Shown here piece by piece: positions 30,632 through 40,555 of a stretch of 64,000 nucleotides of DNA (position 1 is its first letter; each line of letters begins with the position of its first letter). The position numbers and the translations under genes were made by a program. Source of the stretch: Ruegeria sp. AD91A (GTDB taxonomy: Bacteria > Pseudomonadota > Alphaproteobacteria > Rhodobacterales > Rhodobacteraceae). The notes beneath the pieces are model-generated. The model had not been told where the DNA came from and ran no database searches. It saw nothing but the letters and a program-made list of their open reading frames with translations. The stretch covers positions 930,001-994,000 of the forward strand of contig NZ_CP031946.1 of assembly GCF_003443535.1 (NCBI RefSeq), written 5' to 3'.

Positions 30632-31032
30632 TTCTTTTTCCGATCGTTGAGAGATGTTTGGGGAACTGGCTAATGGCCGCTTACGGCCGCCCTCTCGCTG
30701 CACGCCCCCTGTCCGCACCAATGGTGCGGCTGATCAGGCTGATTTTCCAGTCGTGGTCCGTCATTCCGCCTCTCAACGTTTGGCGCAAGAATTCCAAAAC
30801 ACGGCGACGCAATCTGTTCTGTTTGCGACCTCAACGGAATTTACTTCAGCAAATATCTGCCCAACAAAACTCTGACGGATTTCTGAGACAGATTTTCTCC
30901 CGCGATGACTGAAATCTGTTATACTGCATTCACTTACCCTTGAGCTTTACGTGCAGGGAATTGAATTCCGACCAAAGCGATCCCAGTTAATTTTGAACCT
31001 AATACATGATCTGAAGCCCGAGCGAAGTTGCG
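30632..31032. other. 401-nt divergent intergenic region with an 8-bp inverted repeat
   Basis: This region separates the MttB-like gene from the outer-membrane protein gene. ACAGATTT (30888-30895) and AAATCTGT (30912-30919) form an inverted repeat with 16 nt between, directly next to a TATACT (30920-30925) that could be a -10 for the plus strand. It may be an operator for one or both genes. No gene is seen. Confidence 0.45.
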
Positions 31033-31563
31033 TTGAACCAGACTTTTAAACCTCTTCCTGCCCTGATTGCTGCGGCTCTGATCGTCAGCGCCAGCTCTGG
31101 TTTGGCAGAGGATTGGACGGGTGGCTACGTAGGGCTCAGCTTTGGATACGCGGATGCGGATGGACCGGGGGGATCAAGCGGAGATGACACTTCTTTTGGG
31201 GCGCATGTAGGCTATGATCAGGACTTCGGGAATTTCGTTCTTGGCGGTGAACTTGAATACAACCGCCTGTCCCTGAACCTAAACCAGTCTCAGGGAAGCC
31301 TGGACAGCATGACCCGTTTGAAACTGCGTGGCGGGTACGATTTCGGCAGTGCGCTGGGGTATGTGGTCGTTGGCGCGGCACGGGCCGAAACATCCGTCGA
31401 TAGCGATACCGCCGCCGTTTACGGAATCGGCATTGCTTATCCGATTGGTAAGAATTTTGTCATCAGCGGTGAAGCGCTGCGGCAAGACTTCGATGATGTT
31501 ACCCGATCCACCGGTGGCTTGGATTCCAACGTCTTCAATCTGCGTACAACATTCCGTTTCTGA
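31033..31563 (+). CDS. Small outer-membrane beta-barrel protein
   Basis: The 176-residue product has a signal peptide (about 1-25, ending GLA), then alternating amphipathic strands with Gly/aromatic patterns (WTGGYVGLSFGYADAD, FGAHVGYDQDF) and ends in TTFRF, a C-terminal Phe as in barrels inserted by BamA. It resembles OmpA/OmpW-like eight-strand barrels. The start is TTG at 31033 with only a weak ribosome site. Function beyond an envelope barrel cannot be read. Confidence 0.8.
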   Translation: MNQTFKPLPALIAAALIVSASSGLAEDWTGGYVGLSFGYADADGPGGSSGDDTSFGAHVGYDQDFGNFVLGGELEYNRLSLNLNQSQGSLDSMTRLKLRGGYDFGSALGYVVVGAARAETSVDSDTAAVYGIGIAYPIGKNFVISGEALRQDFDDVTRSTGGLDSNVFNLRTTFRF

Positions 31564-31571
31564 CAAACGGT

Positions 31572-32759
31572 CTATTCTGCTGCGTGCTTCCTCGCAAGTT
31601 GTGACGCGAAAGTACAAAGCGTTTTCAGCGCCACTGCAAAGCGTTCATCCTCCACGGTCATGGCAACCCGTATGTGCCCGGTAGCAGCCTTGCCGAAGCT
31701 TTCGCCGGGCATGACGGCAATTCTGTGTGCGTTCAGCAGCGCGTTGGCAAACGCGTCCCCCGACAACCCGGTCGCGCGGATATCCAGCATCAGATACATG
31801 GCACCCTGCGTAGGTACGAGGCCTACGGTGTTTTGCGAGGCCAGTATATCCATTGCCAGGGCACGTCGACGGCGGAACGGGGCGGCGATCTTTTCTTCCA
31901 GTTCAACACCTGCGGTCAGCGCATAACTGGAGGCATCCTGCACGAACCCGGGAACGCCGTAGGTGGTGTGGGTGGCCAGGTTGATCAGATGGCTGATGAC
32001 CTCCTTGGGGCCGACGACCCATCCACACCGCGACCCGGTCATGGCGTGGGACTTGGACATGGATCCAACCACAAGTGTGCGTTCTGCCATGCCGGGCAGC
32101 GTACGCGGAGAAATGTGTTCGCCGTCCCAGACCTGCGTGTCGTAAACCTCATCCGAAATCAGCCAAAGATCGCGCCGCTGGCAGACATCGGCGACCTCCT
32201 CCAGCGATTGACGGGAATAGACCACACCGGTCGGATTGTTTGGCGTGTTGATCAACAGCGAAACAGCGCCTTCAGCAGCAGCGTCGATCCACTCGGCTTT
32301 GGGCTGGAAAGCGTCTTCAGCGGTGGTTTGAACCGCGCGGGCAACAGCGCCAACGCCCCGAATTGTTCCGGGATAGGTGGCATAGTAAGGGTCGAGGAAC
32401 AGGCCCACATCACCGGGGTCGCACACGGCCATATGTGACGCGAACAGGGCGGCTTGCCCGCCGGGGGTGATCAGAACGTTCTTCCGCGAGGTAGGAACAC
32501 CTGTGCGGGTCTGAACCCGTGCGGCAACCGTGTCGCGCAGCAGGTCCGTGCCGGGCACCATCGCGTAACCTGTATGGCCGTTGCGGGCCGAGAGCTCCAT
32601 CGCCTGAAGAATCGAAGGGTCGGTTCGGGTGTCATGTTCACCGATTGTCAGCTCGGTTACGGCTAGTCCTTCGCTCAGCATCCGGCGGGCGCGGTAAAAC
32701 ACGTCCCAGCCGTCGCTGCCGCCGCCGGTGATCTGCGTGATGCGTTCAGACAATTTCAT
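31572..32759 (-). CDS. PLP-dependent aminotransferase, class I/II
   Basis: The 395-residue fold-type I enzyme shows ITPGGQAALF, INTPNNPTGVVYS, LISDEVYD and the cofactor lysine in VGSMSKSHAMTGSRCGW. It is distinct from the aminotransferase at 19-20 kb. The substrate is not evident. It ends 8 nt from the convergent barrel gene and precedes the MmcQ/YjbR gene by transcription order in reverse, with a 56-nt gap. Confidence 0.9.
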   Translation of the reverse strand: MKLSERITQITGGGSDGWDVFYRARRMLSEGLAVTELTIGEHDTRTDPSILQAMELSARNGHTGYAMVPGTDLLRDTVAARVQTRTGVPTSRKNVLITPGGQAALFASHMAVCDPGDVGLFLDPYYATYPGTIRGVGAVARAVQTTAEDAFQPKAEWIDAAAEGAVSLLINTPNNPTGVVYSRQSLEEVADVCQRRDLWLISDEVYDTQVWDGEHISPRTLPGMAERTLVVGSMSKSHAMTGSRCGWVVGPKEVISHLINLATHTTYGVPGFVQDASSYALTAGVELEEKIAAPFRRRRALAMDILASQNTVGLVPTQGAMYLMLDIRATGLSGDAFANALLNAHRIAVMPGESFGKAATGHIRVAMTVEDERFAVALKTLCTFASQLARKHAAE

Positions 32760-32815
32760 ACCATCGCCCCTGGTTGCCTTGCGCTGAATGGGGCAGAGCA
32801 GAAACGGTTTGTCAA

Positions 32816-33160
32816 TCAGCTTCGCGGTGGCAAGGTCGCCTGAAGTTTTTTAGTCAACGACGCGCGAACGAGGTCATATGAAACCGTCAAACGATGGCGC
32901 AGCTCGTCTGTTTCGGCATCAAACGGCAGGCGGACCCAGCTACGGTGAAAATAGGGGGCTTTCATTCCGACACCAGCATCGATCACCATCTGCGCCGTTT
33001 CAAGGTCGGGCGTTTTGACCGACACGCCGTCATTTGCAATTCCGATACAGGCAAACATCTTGCCGCCGATTTTCCAGGCGTCATGCCCGCCGCCCCACGG
33101 GTCCGACAGTTCGGCTCCGGGGAGTTCTTTGCAGATGAAATTGACGTAGTTTCGATCCAT
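32816..33160 (-). CDS. MmcQ/YjbR family DNA-binding protein
   Basis: From the ATG at 33160 the 114-residue product has LSDPWGGGHDAWKIGGKMFACIG and SWVRLPFD, typical of the MmcQ/YjbR fold. The family resembles a double-wing DNA-binding fold; cellular role is unknown. Longer starts at 33220 or 33313 exist, but the family begins near the chosen Met; no clear ribosome site decides it. It is divergent from cysS. Confidence 0.75.
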   Translation of the reverse strand: MDRNYVNFICKELPGAELSDPWGGGHDAWKIGGKMFACIGIANDGVSVKTPDLETAQMVIDAGVGMKAPYFHRSWVRLPFDAETDELRHRLTVSYDLVRASLTKKLQATLPPRS

Positions 33161-33379
33161 GACCGGCACTGTGCCGAAGCGTTCGAGTAAACTCAATGCT
33201 TGGCTTGAGGGTGACGCCATGATAACCGATGGGATATGAACCCGGTGACCTGCATCATTATCTGCTGCATTACCTGCTGATTTATCAAGCGGGCCGGTTT
33301 CTTTCGTTTTCATCCCTGAGACAAGTTGCTAAGCCCGCGCCAACGCGCAAGCATTTGCTGTTTCCTAGGAGCCCGACCG

Positions 33380-35023
33380 ATGACGACGATCAAGCTGCAC
33401 AACACGCGGACGCGGACGAAAGAAGACTTCGTGCCGATCGATCCTGAAAACGTGCGGATGTATGTCTGTGGTCCGACGGTCTATGACCGCGCGCATCTGG
33501 GCAACGCCCGCCCGGTTGTGGTGTTCGACGTTCTTTATCGTCTGTTGCGCCATGTCTACGGCGCAGAACACGTGACCTATGTGCGCAACTTCACAGACGT
33601 GGACGATAAGATCAACGCGACCGCCCTCAAGCGCAAGCAGGCCGGGGCCGAAGGAACGCTCGAGCAGTTGGTGCAGGAACGATCTAATGAAACCATCGGC
33701 TGGTACCTGCATGATATGGGTGCTTTGGGCACGTTGGAGCCAACCGAGATGCCGCGCGCGACCCAGTACATTGCTCAGATGATCGCAATGATCGAAGATC
33801 TGATCGCCAAGGGCCATGCCTATGCCGCCGAAGGCCATGTTCTGTTTGCTGTCGACAGTTGGAAAGAGAGCTACGGAAAACTGTCGGGGCGCTCGGTGGA
33901 CGACATGATCGCAGGCGCGCGGGTTGAGGTGGCGCCCTACAAGAAGAACCCGATGGATTTCGTTCTGTGGAAACCGTCAACTGATGAACTGCCGGGCTGG
34001 GACAGCCCATGGGGGCGGGGACGTCCGGGGTGGCACATCGAATGCTCGGCCATGAGCTATGAGTTGTTGGGCGAGAGTTTTGATATCCACGGTGGCGGCA
34101 ACGACCTGATGTTCCCGCACCACGAGAACGAGATCGCGCAGAGCAAATGCGCGCACCCGCATGGTGAATTCGCGCGGGTCTGGCTGCACAATGAGATGTT
34201 GCAGGTCGAAGGCAGGAAGATGTCCAAATCGCTGGGCAATTTCTTTACCGTGCATGATCTGCTGGAGCAGGGCGTTCCGGGCGAAGTGATCCGGTTCGTT
34301 TTCCTGCAGACGCATTATCGCAAGCCGATGGACTGGACCGAGAAGAAGGCCCGTGAGGCAGAGGCGACGCTGCGCAAGTGGCGGGCGCTGACATCGGGCA
34401 TCGAACCCGCTGCCAGCGCGGCACCTGCTGTTGTCGAGGCTTTAGCTGATGACTTGAACACTGCAGGTGCTATGACAGAACTTTACCGTTTGGAGCGTCA
34501 GATAAGCCGTCAAAAAACAGCACTGAATGAACCTATGAATCTAACTTCAGGTTTGCTGCAGAACTTCTTGGCAAGTGCGCAATTGCTGGGTTTGCTGTTA
34601 CCTGAGGCGGGGGCGTGGGCACAAACATCGCAGATTGGCGAGGAGTTGGATGACTTGATCCAAGAACTCTTGATGGTGAGGTCCCAAGCAAGGACAGAAA
34701 AAAAATGGGCGCAGGCTGATATGATCCGAGACGGTTTCAAAGCTGCTGGCGTAAAAATAAAAGACGGAAATAATGTTGCTTCCTGGTCGATTGAAAAAGA
34801 CGAACTCGATGCATTGCCATATTTTCATCAAGTCAGAGCGGCATTTGCCTCTGGAAACAGTATCGAATTGCAGCATGCGTTGGATGACGCCAAGGAAGCA
34901 GGAGTTCACTTTTCTGATGTTTCTCAACTTGATGTTGCTCCCGCTTGGCGTACAAAGCCGAGCTTTGCGTTTGTTCAGTCTCGTCTAAGAGAATTGAAGC
35001 GAGAATTGGAGAGAGGCAAATGA
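33380..35023 (+). CDS. cysS: Cysteinyl-tRNA synthetase with mosaic 3' part
   Basis: The start at 33380 has TAGGAG at good spacing. The 547-residue product has the zinc Cys C30 in YVCGPTVYD, the HIGH-type HLGN (39-42), [24 protein letters not shown] and KMSKS. It charges tRNA-Cys. The family norm is about 460 residues; here the part after about residue 465 is an unfamiliar tail ending RELERGK. From about 34440 to the stop the base composition falls from about 57-60% GC to about 40%, while cimA right after is normal. This suggests replacement of the 3' third by recombination. It overlaps cimA by 4 nt. Confidence 0.93.
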   Translation: MTTIKLHNTRTRTKEDFVPIDPENVRMYVCGPTVYDRAHLGNARPVVVFDVLYRLLRHVYGAEHVTYVRNFTDVDDKINATALKRKQAGAEGTLEQLVQERSNETIGWYLHDMGALGTLEPTEMPRATQYIAQMIAMIEDLIAKGHAYAAEGHVLFAVDSWKESYGKLSGRSVDDMIAGARVEVAPYKKNPMDFVLWKPSTDELPGWDSPWGRGRPGWHIECSAMSYELLGESFDIHGGGNDLMFPHHENEIAQSKCAHPHGEFARVWLHNEMLQVEGRKMSKSLGNFFTVHDLLEQGVPGEVIRFVFLQTHYRKPMDWTEKKAREAEATLRKWRALTSGIEPAASAAPAVVEALADDLNTAGAMTELYRLERQISRQKTALNEPMNLTSGLLQNFLASAQLLGLLLPEAGAWAQTSQIGEELDDLIQELLMVRSQARTEKKWAQADMIRDGFKAAGVKIKDGNNVASWSIEKDELDALPYFHQVRAAFASGNSIELQHALDDAKEAGVHFSDVSQLDVAPAWRTKPSFAFVQSRLRELKRELERGK

Positions 35024-36654
35024 CCAGAGAACGCCTCTATCTTTATGACACCACCCTGCGTGACGGGCAGCAGACGCAGGGCGTGCAGTTTTCGACCGCT
35101 GAAAAAGTACAGATCGCACAGGCGCTGGACGCATTGGGGGTGGATTACATCGAAGGCGGCTGGCCCGGCGCCAACCCCACCGACAGCGCGTTTTTCGAGG
35201 CTGCCCCAAAGACCGCGGCCCGGTTGACGGCCTTTGGCATGACCAAACGGGCGGGGCGTTCGGCCGAGAATGACGATGTGCTGGCTGCGGTGATGAATGC
35301 GGGTACGCAGGCCGTTTGTCTGGTTGGCAAGTCCCATGACTATCACGTGACCCATGCGCTTGGTATTTCGCTTGAAGAGAACACGGAAAACGTTCGTGCT
35401 TCGGTGGCACATATCGTTGCGCAAGGGCGCGAGGCGCTGTTCGATGCGGAACATTTCTTTGACGGGTACAAGGGCAACCCGGAATACGCGACTGAAGTTT
35501 GCCGGGCCGCGATGGAGGCGGGTGCGCGTTGGGTTGTGCTGTGCGACACCAACGGTGGCGCGTTGCCGTCCGAGGTCGGGCGGATTGTATCAGAGGTGAT
35601 CGCAGCAGGCCTGCCGGGCGAACGGTTGGGTATTCACACCCATAACGATACAGAGAATGCAGTAGCCTGTTCACTGGCGGCCGTCGAAGCAGGTGCCCGG
35701 CAGATTCAGGGAACGCTGAATGGGCTGGGTGAACGCTGTGGCAACGCGAACCTGACGGCCCTGATTCCGACGTTGCTGTTGAAAGAACCCTATGCGTCGC
35801 AGTTTGAAACCGGCGTCAGCCCTGAGGCGCTGGCCGGGCTGACCCGCATCAGCCGCATGTTGGATGACGTCCTGAACCGGGTTCCCAGCAAGCAGGCGGC
35901 TTATGTCGGCGCATCGGCTTTTGCGCACAAAGCGGGATTGCACGCCAGCGCGATTCTCAAGGACCCATCGACTTACGAGCATGTGGACCCGGCGAGCATA
36001 GGCAATGAACGCATCATTCCTATGTCGAACCAGGCTGGTCAGTCGAACCTGCGCAAACGCCTGACCGAAGCAGGGTTGAGCGTTGAATCCGGTGATCCCG
36101 CATTGGGCCGAATCCTTGAACGGATCAAGGACCGTGAAGCGGATGGGTATTCCTATGACACCGCACAGGCCAGTTTCGAACTGTTGGCACGGGATGAACT
36201 GGGGCAACTGCCAGAATTCTTCGAGGTCAAGCGCTACAAGGTCACCGTTGAGCGGCGGAAAAACAAATACAACAAGATGGTCAGCCTGTCCGAGGCTGTC
36301 GTTGTGGTGAAAGTGGATGGTGAAAAGAAACTGTCGGTCAGCGAATCCATGGACGAGTCTGGCAACGACAGGGGGCCTGTGAACGCGCTGGCCAAGGCGT
36401 TGGCGAAGGATTTGGGTCAATACTCGCAGATTTTGTCGGACATGCGCCTTGTCGATTTCAAGGTCCGTATCACCCAGGGCGGCACCGAGGCGGTGACACG
36501 CGTCATTATCGACAGCGAAGACGGTCAGGGGCGACGTTGGTCGACCGTTGGCGTAAGCGCGAACATAGTTGATGCGTCCTTTGAGGCGCTGCTGGATGCG
36601 ATCCAATGGAAACTGGTCCGTGATTGTGATCCGCAAAAGGCAGCGGCCGAGTGA
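35020..36654 (+). CDS. cimA: Citramalate synthase
   Basis: The 544-residue protein has [16 protein letters not shown] (10-18 the metal and substrate motif), [13 protein letters not shown] with the HxH metal ligands, [11 protein letters not shown], and a C-terminal regulatory LeuA-type dimer domain (about 400-540). It condenses pyruvate with acetyl-CoA to make citramalate, a threonine-independent route to isoleucine. The ATG overlaps the cysS stop (ATGA) and GAGAGG lies upstream. It is followed by the squalene/phytoene synthase-like gene with another 4-nt overlap. Confidence 0.93.
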   Translation: MTRERLYLYDTTLRDGQQTQGVQFSTAEKVQIAQALDALGVDYIEGGWPGANPTDSAFFEAAPKTAARLTAFGMTKRAGRSAENDDVLAAVMNAGTQAVCLVGKSHDYHVTHALGISLEENTENVRASVAHIVAQGREALFDAEHFFDGYKGNPEYATEVCRAAMEAGARWVVLCDTNGGALPSEVGRIVSEVIAAGLPGERLGIHTHNDTENAVACSLAAVEAGARQIQGTLNGLGERCGNANLTALIPTLLLKEPYASQFETGVSPEALAGLTRISRMLDDVLNRVPSKQAAYVGASAFAHKAGLHASAILKDPSTYEHVDPASIGNERIIPMSNQAGQSNLRKRLTEAGLSVESGDPALGRILERIKDREADGYSYDTAQASFELLARDELGQLPEFFEVKRYKVTVERRKNKYNKMVSLSEAVVVVKVDGEKKLSVSESMDESGNDRGPVNALAKALAKDLGQYSQILSDMRLVDFKVRITQGGTEAVTRVIIDSEDGQGRRWSTVGVSANIVDASFEALLDAIQWKLVRDCDPQKAAAE

Positions 36655-37433
36655 GCGTGGTCTTTGACGATGATGTCAAAGCCTGCGCCGCACTGGTGCA
36701 GCGGGCTGATCCTGACAGGTTCCGCGCGACGATGGCGGCTCCGGTGTCGGCCCGGTCGGTGTTGTTTCCGGTCTATGCGCTGAATGTTGAAGTCGCCCGC
36801 GCGCCTTGGGTGACGCAAGAGTCCATGATCGCCGAGATGCGGTTGCAATGGTGGCGCGACGCGCTGCAGCAAATCGCAGAAGGCACCGCAGTTCGGAGGC
36901 ATGAGGTGGTGACGCCTCTGTCCCGGGTCCTCTCGCCGCATCTGGCAGGTATTCTGGATGAATATATCGCTGTAAGGCGTTGGGACATATATCGGGATCC
37001 GTTTGAAGATCAGGAACATTTTGACGCTTATATCAATCACAGTTCCGGGTCGCTTTTCGTGGCCTCAGCTCAGGCGCTGGGTGCGGCGGAGGAAAGCGTG
37101 CTGCGCGATTTCGGGTACGGAGTCGGTGTGGCAAATTGGTTCCGCGCCATTCCCGAACTGGAAAAGCGGGGTCGCGTACCTTTGCTTGATGGTACGACGG
37201 GGGGCGTTCAGCAACTGGCACAATCTGCTTTGGACCGATTGCGCAAGGCGCGATCAAACCGGGACGACATAGCGCCTGATGCGCGTCCCGCGCTGTATGC
37301 AGGTTGGCTTGCGGAATGGGTTCTGAAGCAGGCCATCGCCCAGCCCGAGCGTGTGGCGGCAGGAACGCTTGAACAAGGCGAAATGCGTCAGCGACTGTCC
37401 CTGATGTGGACCGTCGGCAGCGGGCGCTGGTGA
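36651..37433 (+). CDS. Squalene/phytoene synthase-family protein
   Basis: The 260-residue product starts at GTG 36651 overlapping the cimA stop. It has the fold pattern of the family (MRLQWWRDALQ and VGVANWFRAIP helices), but the paired DxxxD Asp motifs needed for isoprenoid condensation are not clear. Such divergent members in alphaproteobacteria resemble the mitochondrial complex I assembly factor NDUFAF6, so a non-catalytic role is possible. It ends one base before the convergent MFS gene. Confidence 0.75.
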   Translation: MSVVFDDDVKACAALVQRADPDRFRATMAAPVSARSVLFPVYALNVEVARAPWVTQESMIAEMRLQWWRDALQQIAEGTAVRRHEVVTPLSRVLSPHLAGILDEYIAVRRWDIYRDPFEDQEHFDAYINHSSGSLFVASAQALGAAEESVLRDFGYGVGVANWFRAIPELEKRGRVPLLDGTTGGVQQLAQSALDRLRKARSNRDDIAPDARPALYAGWLAEWVLKQAIAQPERVAAGTLEQGEMRQRLSLMWTVGSGRW

Positions 37434-38660
37434 TCAGACGCTTTCGGGGTCGGCCGGGCGCAGTACCAGCCACAACAATGCACCGCCTGCCAGAGTCAGC
37501 AAAGGGATCATGGCGAGGTTAACAGCATTCCACCCCTCGATTGCAGAGCCGCCTGAGCAGTTCATCAACCCGCCCGAGGCCAGCGATGCAAGTGTCACAC
37601 CACCAAACACCAGCAGGTCATTGAGGCCCTGCATCCGACCACGCTCTTGCGGTTCATGAGATGCGGCCAGCATTGTGGTAGCGCCGATGAAACCAAAGTT
37701 CCAACCAATGCCCAAAAGAACAAGGGCGACAAAAAAGTTTCCAAGTTCAACGCCTTGCAGCGCAACCACCCCTGATGCGGCAAGTATGGTCAGGCCCAGA
37801 GCGACGATCTTTTCAACGCCAAACCGGGCAATCAGGTGCCCAGTGAAGAAGCTGGGGACATACATTGCCAGCACGTGACTTGTCACGATATCCGCCGCGT
37901 CATTGGCCGAAAACCCACAACCGACAACTGCAAGCGGTGTCGAGGTCATGACAAGATTCATCAGCGCATAAGACACCATGGCACAGACGATCGCGACGGC
38001 AATGCGGGGCGTTTTCAACAGCTCGATCCGTGACCGCCCCTTGGGTTCATCGGCCGCAGGTTTCGCAGGCGTGGGAATGTCGAGAAAAAAGAACAGGGCC
38101 GAGCCTAGAACGTTGATCCCGATTACAGCCATATATGTACCCAGAAAAGGGATGACGTAAGCTTCAGACGTAAGCTTCACGATCTGTGGACCGATGATGG
38201 CGGCCGCCAATCCGCCCGCCATGACGTATGAAATCGCCTTCGGGCGGTAATCGTCTGACGCGGTGTCTGCTGCTGCAAACCGGTAGAACCCGTGCGCACT
38301 CATGTAGATACCAGTCAGCAGGCTGCCGACAAGAAAGATGGGGAAGGAACCAAGGAACAGGCCATAGGCTCCGATCAGCCCGCCCAATGCGCCGGCGGTT
38401 GCCCCAACAAGAAACCCGACGCGACGGCCCCATTTTTGCATGATGGCCGAGATCGGCGTGGCCGCCAGCATCGATCCCAGAACGATCAGGGATATCGGCA
38501 GTGTCGCCAAACAGGGGTTCGAGGCCAGCGACTGACCTGCAAGTCCGCCAACGATGAACATCATGGGCATCTGCGCGCCCAGTATGGCTTGGGCAGCCAC
38601 CAGCACGGCCACATTGCGTTTGGCCCGTCGGTCGTCCGGAAGAGTTGAAATCATGGTCAT
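37434..38660 (-). CDS. MFS transporter
   Basis: From the ATG at 38660 the 408-residue product has about 12 hydrophobic segments and the MFS loop 2-3 pattern with MQKWGRRVGF. The substrate is not evident. Alternative start ATG at 38654. A longer open frame up to 38837 overlaps the divergent glycosylase promoter and is not used. Its stop abuts the stop of the squalene/phytoene synthase-like gene. Confidence 0.85.
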   Translation of the reverse strand: MTMISTLPDDRRAKRNVAVLVAAQAILGAQMPMMFIVGGLAGQSLASNPCLATLPISLIVLGSMLAATPISAIMQKWGRRVGFLVGATAGALGGLIGAYGLFLGSFPIFLVGSLLTGIYMSAHGFYRFAAADTASDDYRPKAISYVMAGGLAAAIIGPQIVKLTSEAYVIPFLGTYMAVIGINVLGSALFFFLDIPTPAKPAADEPKGRSRIELLKTPRIAVAIVCAMVSYALMNLVMTSTPLAVVGCGFSANDAADIVTSHVLAMYVPSFFTGHLIARFGVEKIVALGLTILAASGVVALQGVELGNFFVALVLLGIGWNFGFIGATTMLAASHEPQERGRMQGLNDLLVFGGVTLASLASGGLMNCSGGSAIEGWNAVNLAMIPLLTLAGGALLWLVLRPADPESV

Positions 38661-38757
38661 GGGCGAATGGTTATCGGCTAAGTGTTTGAGGCACAACCGG
38701 GTTGCATCTGCGTCACATGCGCCTAACGTGCCCGAGATAGCAGAGCAGGGAGGCCGC

Positions 38758-39390
38758 ATGTCCGTAGGCCGCATCATCGAAACACCGGACTGTGTTGCGG
38801 AAGGGGCCGAATGGCTGTCCCGATCCTGTCCGCGCATGGCCTACGCGATGGATCAGACCGGCCCGTTGCCGCTGCGCCGCCGCCCTGACGGGTTTGCGCA
38901 ATTGCTGAGTGCAATTGTCAGCCAGCAGGTGAGTGTGGCTTCGGCAAATGCGATCTGGAAACGGCTTCGGGATGCCAAGCTGACCGGCCCGCGCAAGATC
39001 ATGTGGGCGACGGATGAAGAACTGCGGGCAGTTGGCCTGAGCCGGCAGAAGATCAGATATGCACGGGCTCTGGCCGAAGCACACATCGACTATAAGGCAC
39101 TGCGCGATGCAACTGACGCAGATGTCGTCGCTACATTGACGCAAGTTCCGGGTATCGGTGTCTGGACAGCCGAAATCTATGCCATGTTCTCACTGGGTCG
39201 TGCGGACGTCATCGCACCCGGTGATCTCGCCCTGCAAGAAGCAGCGCGTATCCTCTACGACCTGCCTGACCGTCCGACAGACAAGAAATTGCGCATAATG
39301 GCCGAAGCCTGGTCTCCCTGGCGTTCGGTTGCGGCGCGGGTGCTGTGGGCCTATTACCGGGTTGCAAAACAAAGAGAAGGGATCAGATGA
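38758..39390 (+). CDS. DNA-3-methyladenine glycosylase (AlkA-like, HhH-GPD)
   Basis: AGGGAGG precedes the ATG at 38758. The 210-residue protein has the helix-hairpin-helix VPGIGVWTAEIY (130-141) and the catalytic Asp D156 in IAPGDLALQ, the HhH-GPD signature. It removes alkylated bases at the start of base excision repair. It is the first of three coupled genes (overlap ATGA with the esterase). No LexA box is seen upstream. Confidence 0.92.
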   Translation: MSVGRIIETPDCVAEGAEWLSRSCPRMAYAMDQTGPLPLRRRPDGFAQLLSAIVSQQVSVASANAIWKRLRDAKLTGPRKIMWATDEELRAVGLSRQKIRYARALAEAHIDYKALRDATDADVVATLTQVPGIGVWTAEIYAMFSLGRADVIAPGDLALQEAARILYDLPDRPTDKKLRIMAEAWSPWRSVAARVLWAYYRVAKQREGIR

Positions 39391-40052
39391 CACGGGTTTT
39401 GAATGCGCTCCGGAAAGAGCCTGTTTCGGGAGACACGCGCTCGGTCGTGGTGTTCGTGCATGGCTATGGCGCAAACGGTGCCGATCTGCTGGGTTTGGCC
39501 GATCCGCTGGGCGAGCATCTGCCTGACACATTGTTCGTGGCCCCGGACGCGCCCGAGCAGATCCCCGGAATGCCCAATGGGTATCAGTGGTTCCCGATTC
39601 CCTGGATCGATGGGTCTTCCGAGGATGAGGCCCGCCGTGGCATGGAAATGGCTGTCGAGGACTTCAACGCCTTTCTGGACGCGCTGATGGTGGACGAAGA
39701 TGTGCTGCCCGAACAGGTTGTTCTGTTTGGTTTCAGCCAGGGCACGATGATGAGCCTGCATGTCGCACCACGCCGGGAAGATCCCGTGGCCGGGGTTGTA
39801 GCCTTTTCAGGCCGTTTGCTGGAGCCCGATCTGCTGCCGGATGAAACCGTCAGCCGGATGCCTGTCTTGCTGGTGCATGGCGACGCTGATGACGTTGTCC
39901 CGCCTCAATCGTTGCCGGAAGCGGCCGAAGCCTTGCAAGCTGCTGGTTTCAAAGAGGTCTATGCCCATGTCATGAAAGGCACGGGGCACGGTATCGCGCC
40001 GGATGGGCTCAGCGTGGCGCTGGCCTTCATGCGCGACAAACTGAGCTTGTAA
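39387..40052 (+). CDS. Carboxylesterase/phospholipase-type alpha/beta hydrolase
   Basis: The 221-residue protein has VFVHGYGANGADL, the nucleophile elbow GFSQGTMMS, the Asp in VHGDADDVVP and the His in GTGHGIAPDG, a complete catalytic triad of the phospholipase/carboxylesterase family. It should be cytoplasmic. Its start overlaps the glycosylase stop by ATGA, and the GNAT gene follows after 2 nt. Confidence 0.9.
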   Translation: MTRVLNALRKEPVSGDTRSVVVFVHGYGANGADLLGLADPLGEHLPDTLFVAPDAPEQIPGMPNGYQWFPIPWIDGSSEDEARRGMEMAVEDFNAFLDALMVDEDVLPEQVVLFGFSQGTMMSLHVAPRREDPVAGVVAFSGRLLEPDLLPDETVSRMPVLLVHGDADDVVPPQSLPEAAEALQAAGFKEVYAHVMKGTGHGIAPDGLSVALAFMRDKLSL

Positions 40053-40054
40053 AA

Positions 40055-40555
40055 GTGATCGTCGTGCGACCAATGATGCGGGAGGATGTGGCCGAAGCGT
40101 GCCGCATCCTCAATCAGGTCATCGAGATTGGAGGCACAACCGCGTTCGAAGTTCCGTTTTCCGAGCCTTTGTTCGCGCAAAGCTATCTGGAAGGCTTGGA
40201 TAAGATATGCTGCCACGTTGGCTTGGATGAACAGGGTGACGTGGTTGGCTTTCAGTGGTTGGGTGCGCATGACACGTTGCCTGAGGATTGCGCGGACATC
40301 GCCACGTTCACACGTCGCAGACCCGCACTTCGTGGAGCTGGACGTGCCCTGTTTCGGGAAACGATCAAAACGGCCGCCGCATTGGGGTTCCGTGCAATCA
40401 ATGCAACAATCCGGGCCGATAACATTTCGGGTCTAAGTTATTATGAAAAAATGGGTTTTCGGGATTACTCGATCGCTTATGGTGTGCCGTTGCGTGATGG
40501 CACGCCGGTAAACAGAATCTCGAAACGGTTTGAACAGGTTCAGTCCCACAAGTGA
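40055..40555 (+). CDS. GNAT-family N-acetyltransferase (PAT/bar-like)
   Basis: The 166-residue protein starts at GTG 40055 and has the acetyl-CoA loop RRPALRGAGRALF and the late NATIRADNISGLSYYEKMGFRDY block typical of phosphinothricin acetyltransferase-like GNATs. The substrate is unknown. It ends inside the convergent VOC gene, with a 16-nt overlap. Confidence 0.88.
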   Translation: MIVVRPMMREDVAEACRILNQVIEIGGTTAFEVPFSEPLFAQSYLEGLDKICCHVGLDEQGDVVGFQWLGAHDTLPEDCADIATFTRRRPALRGAGRALFRETIKTAAALGFRAINATIRADNISGLSYYEKMGFRDYSIAYGVPLRDGTPVNRISKRFEQVQSHK

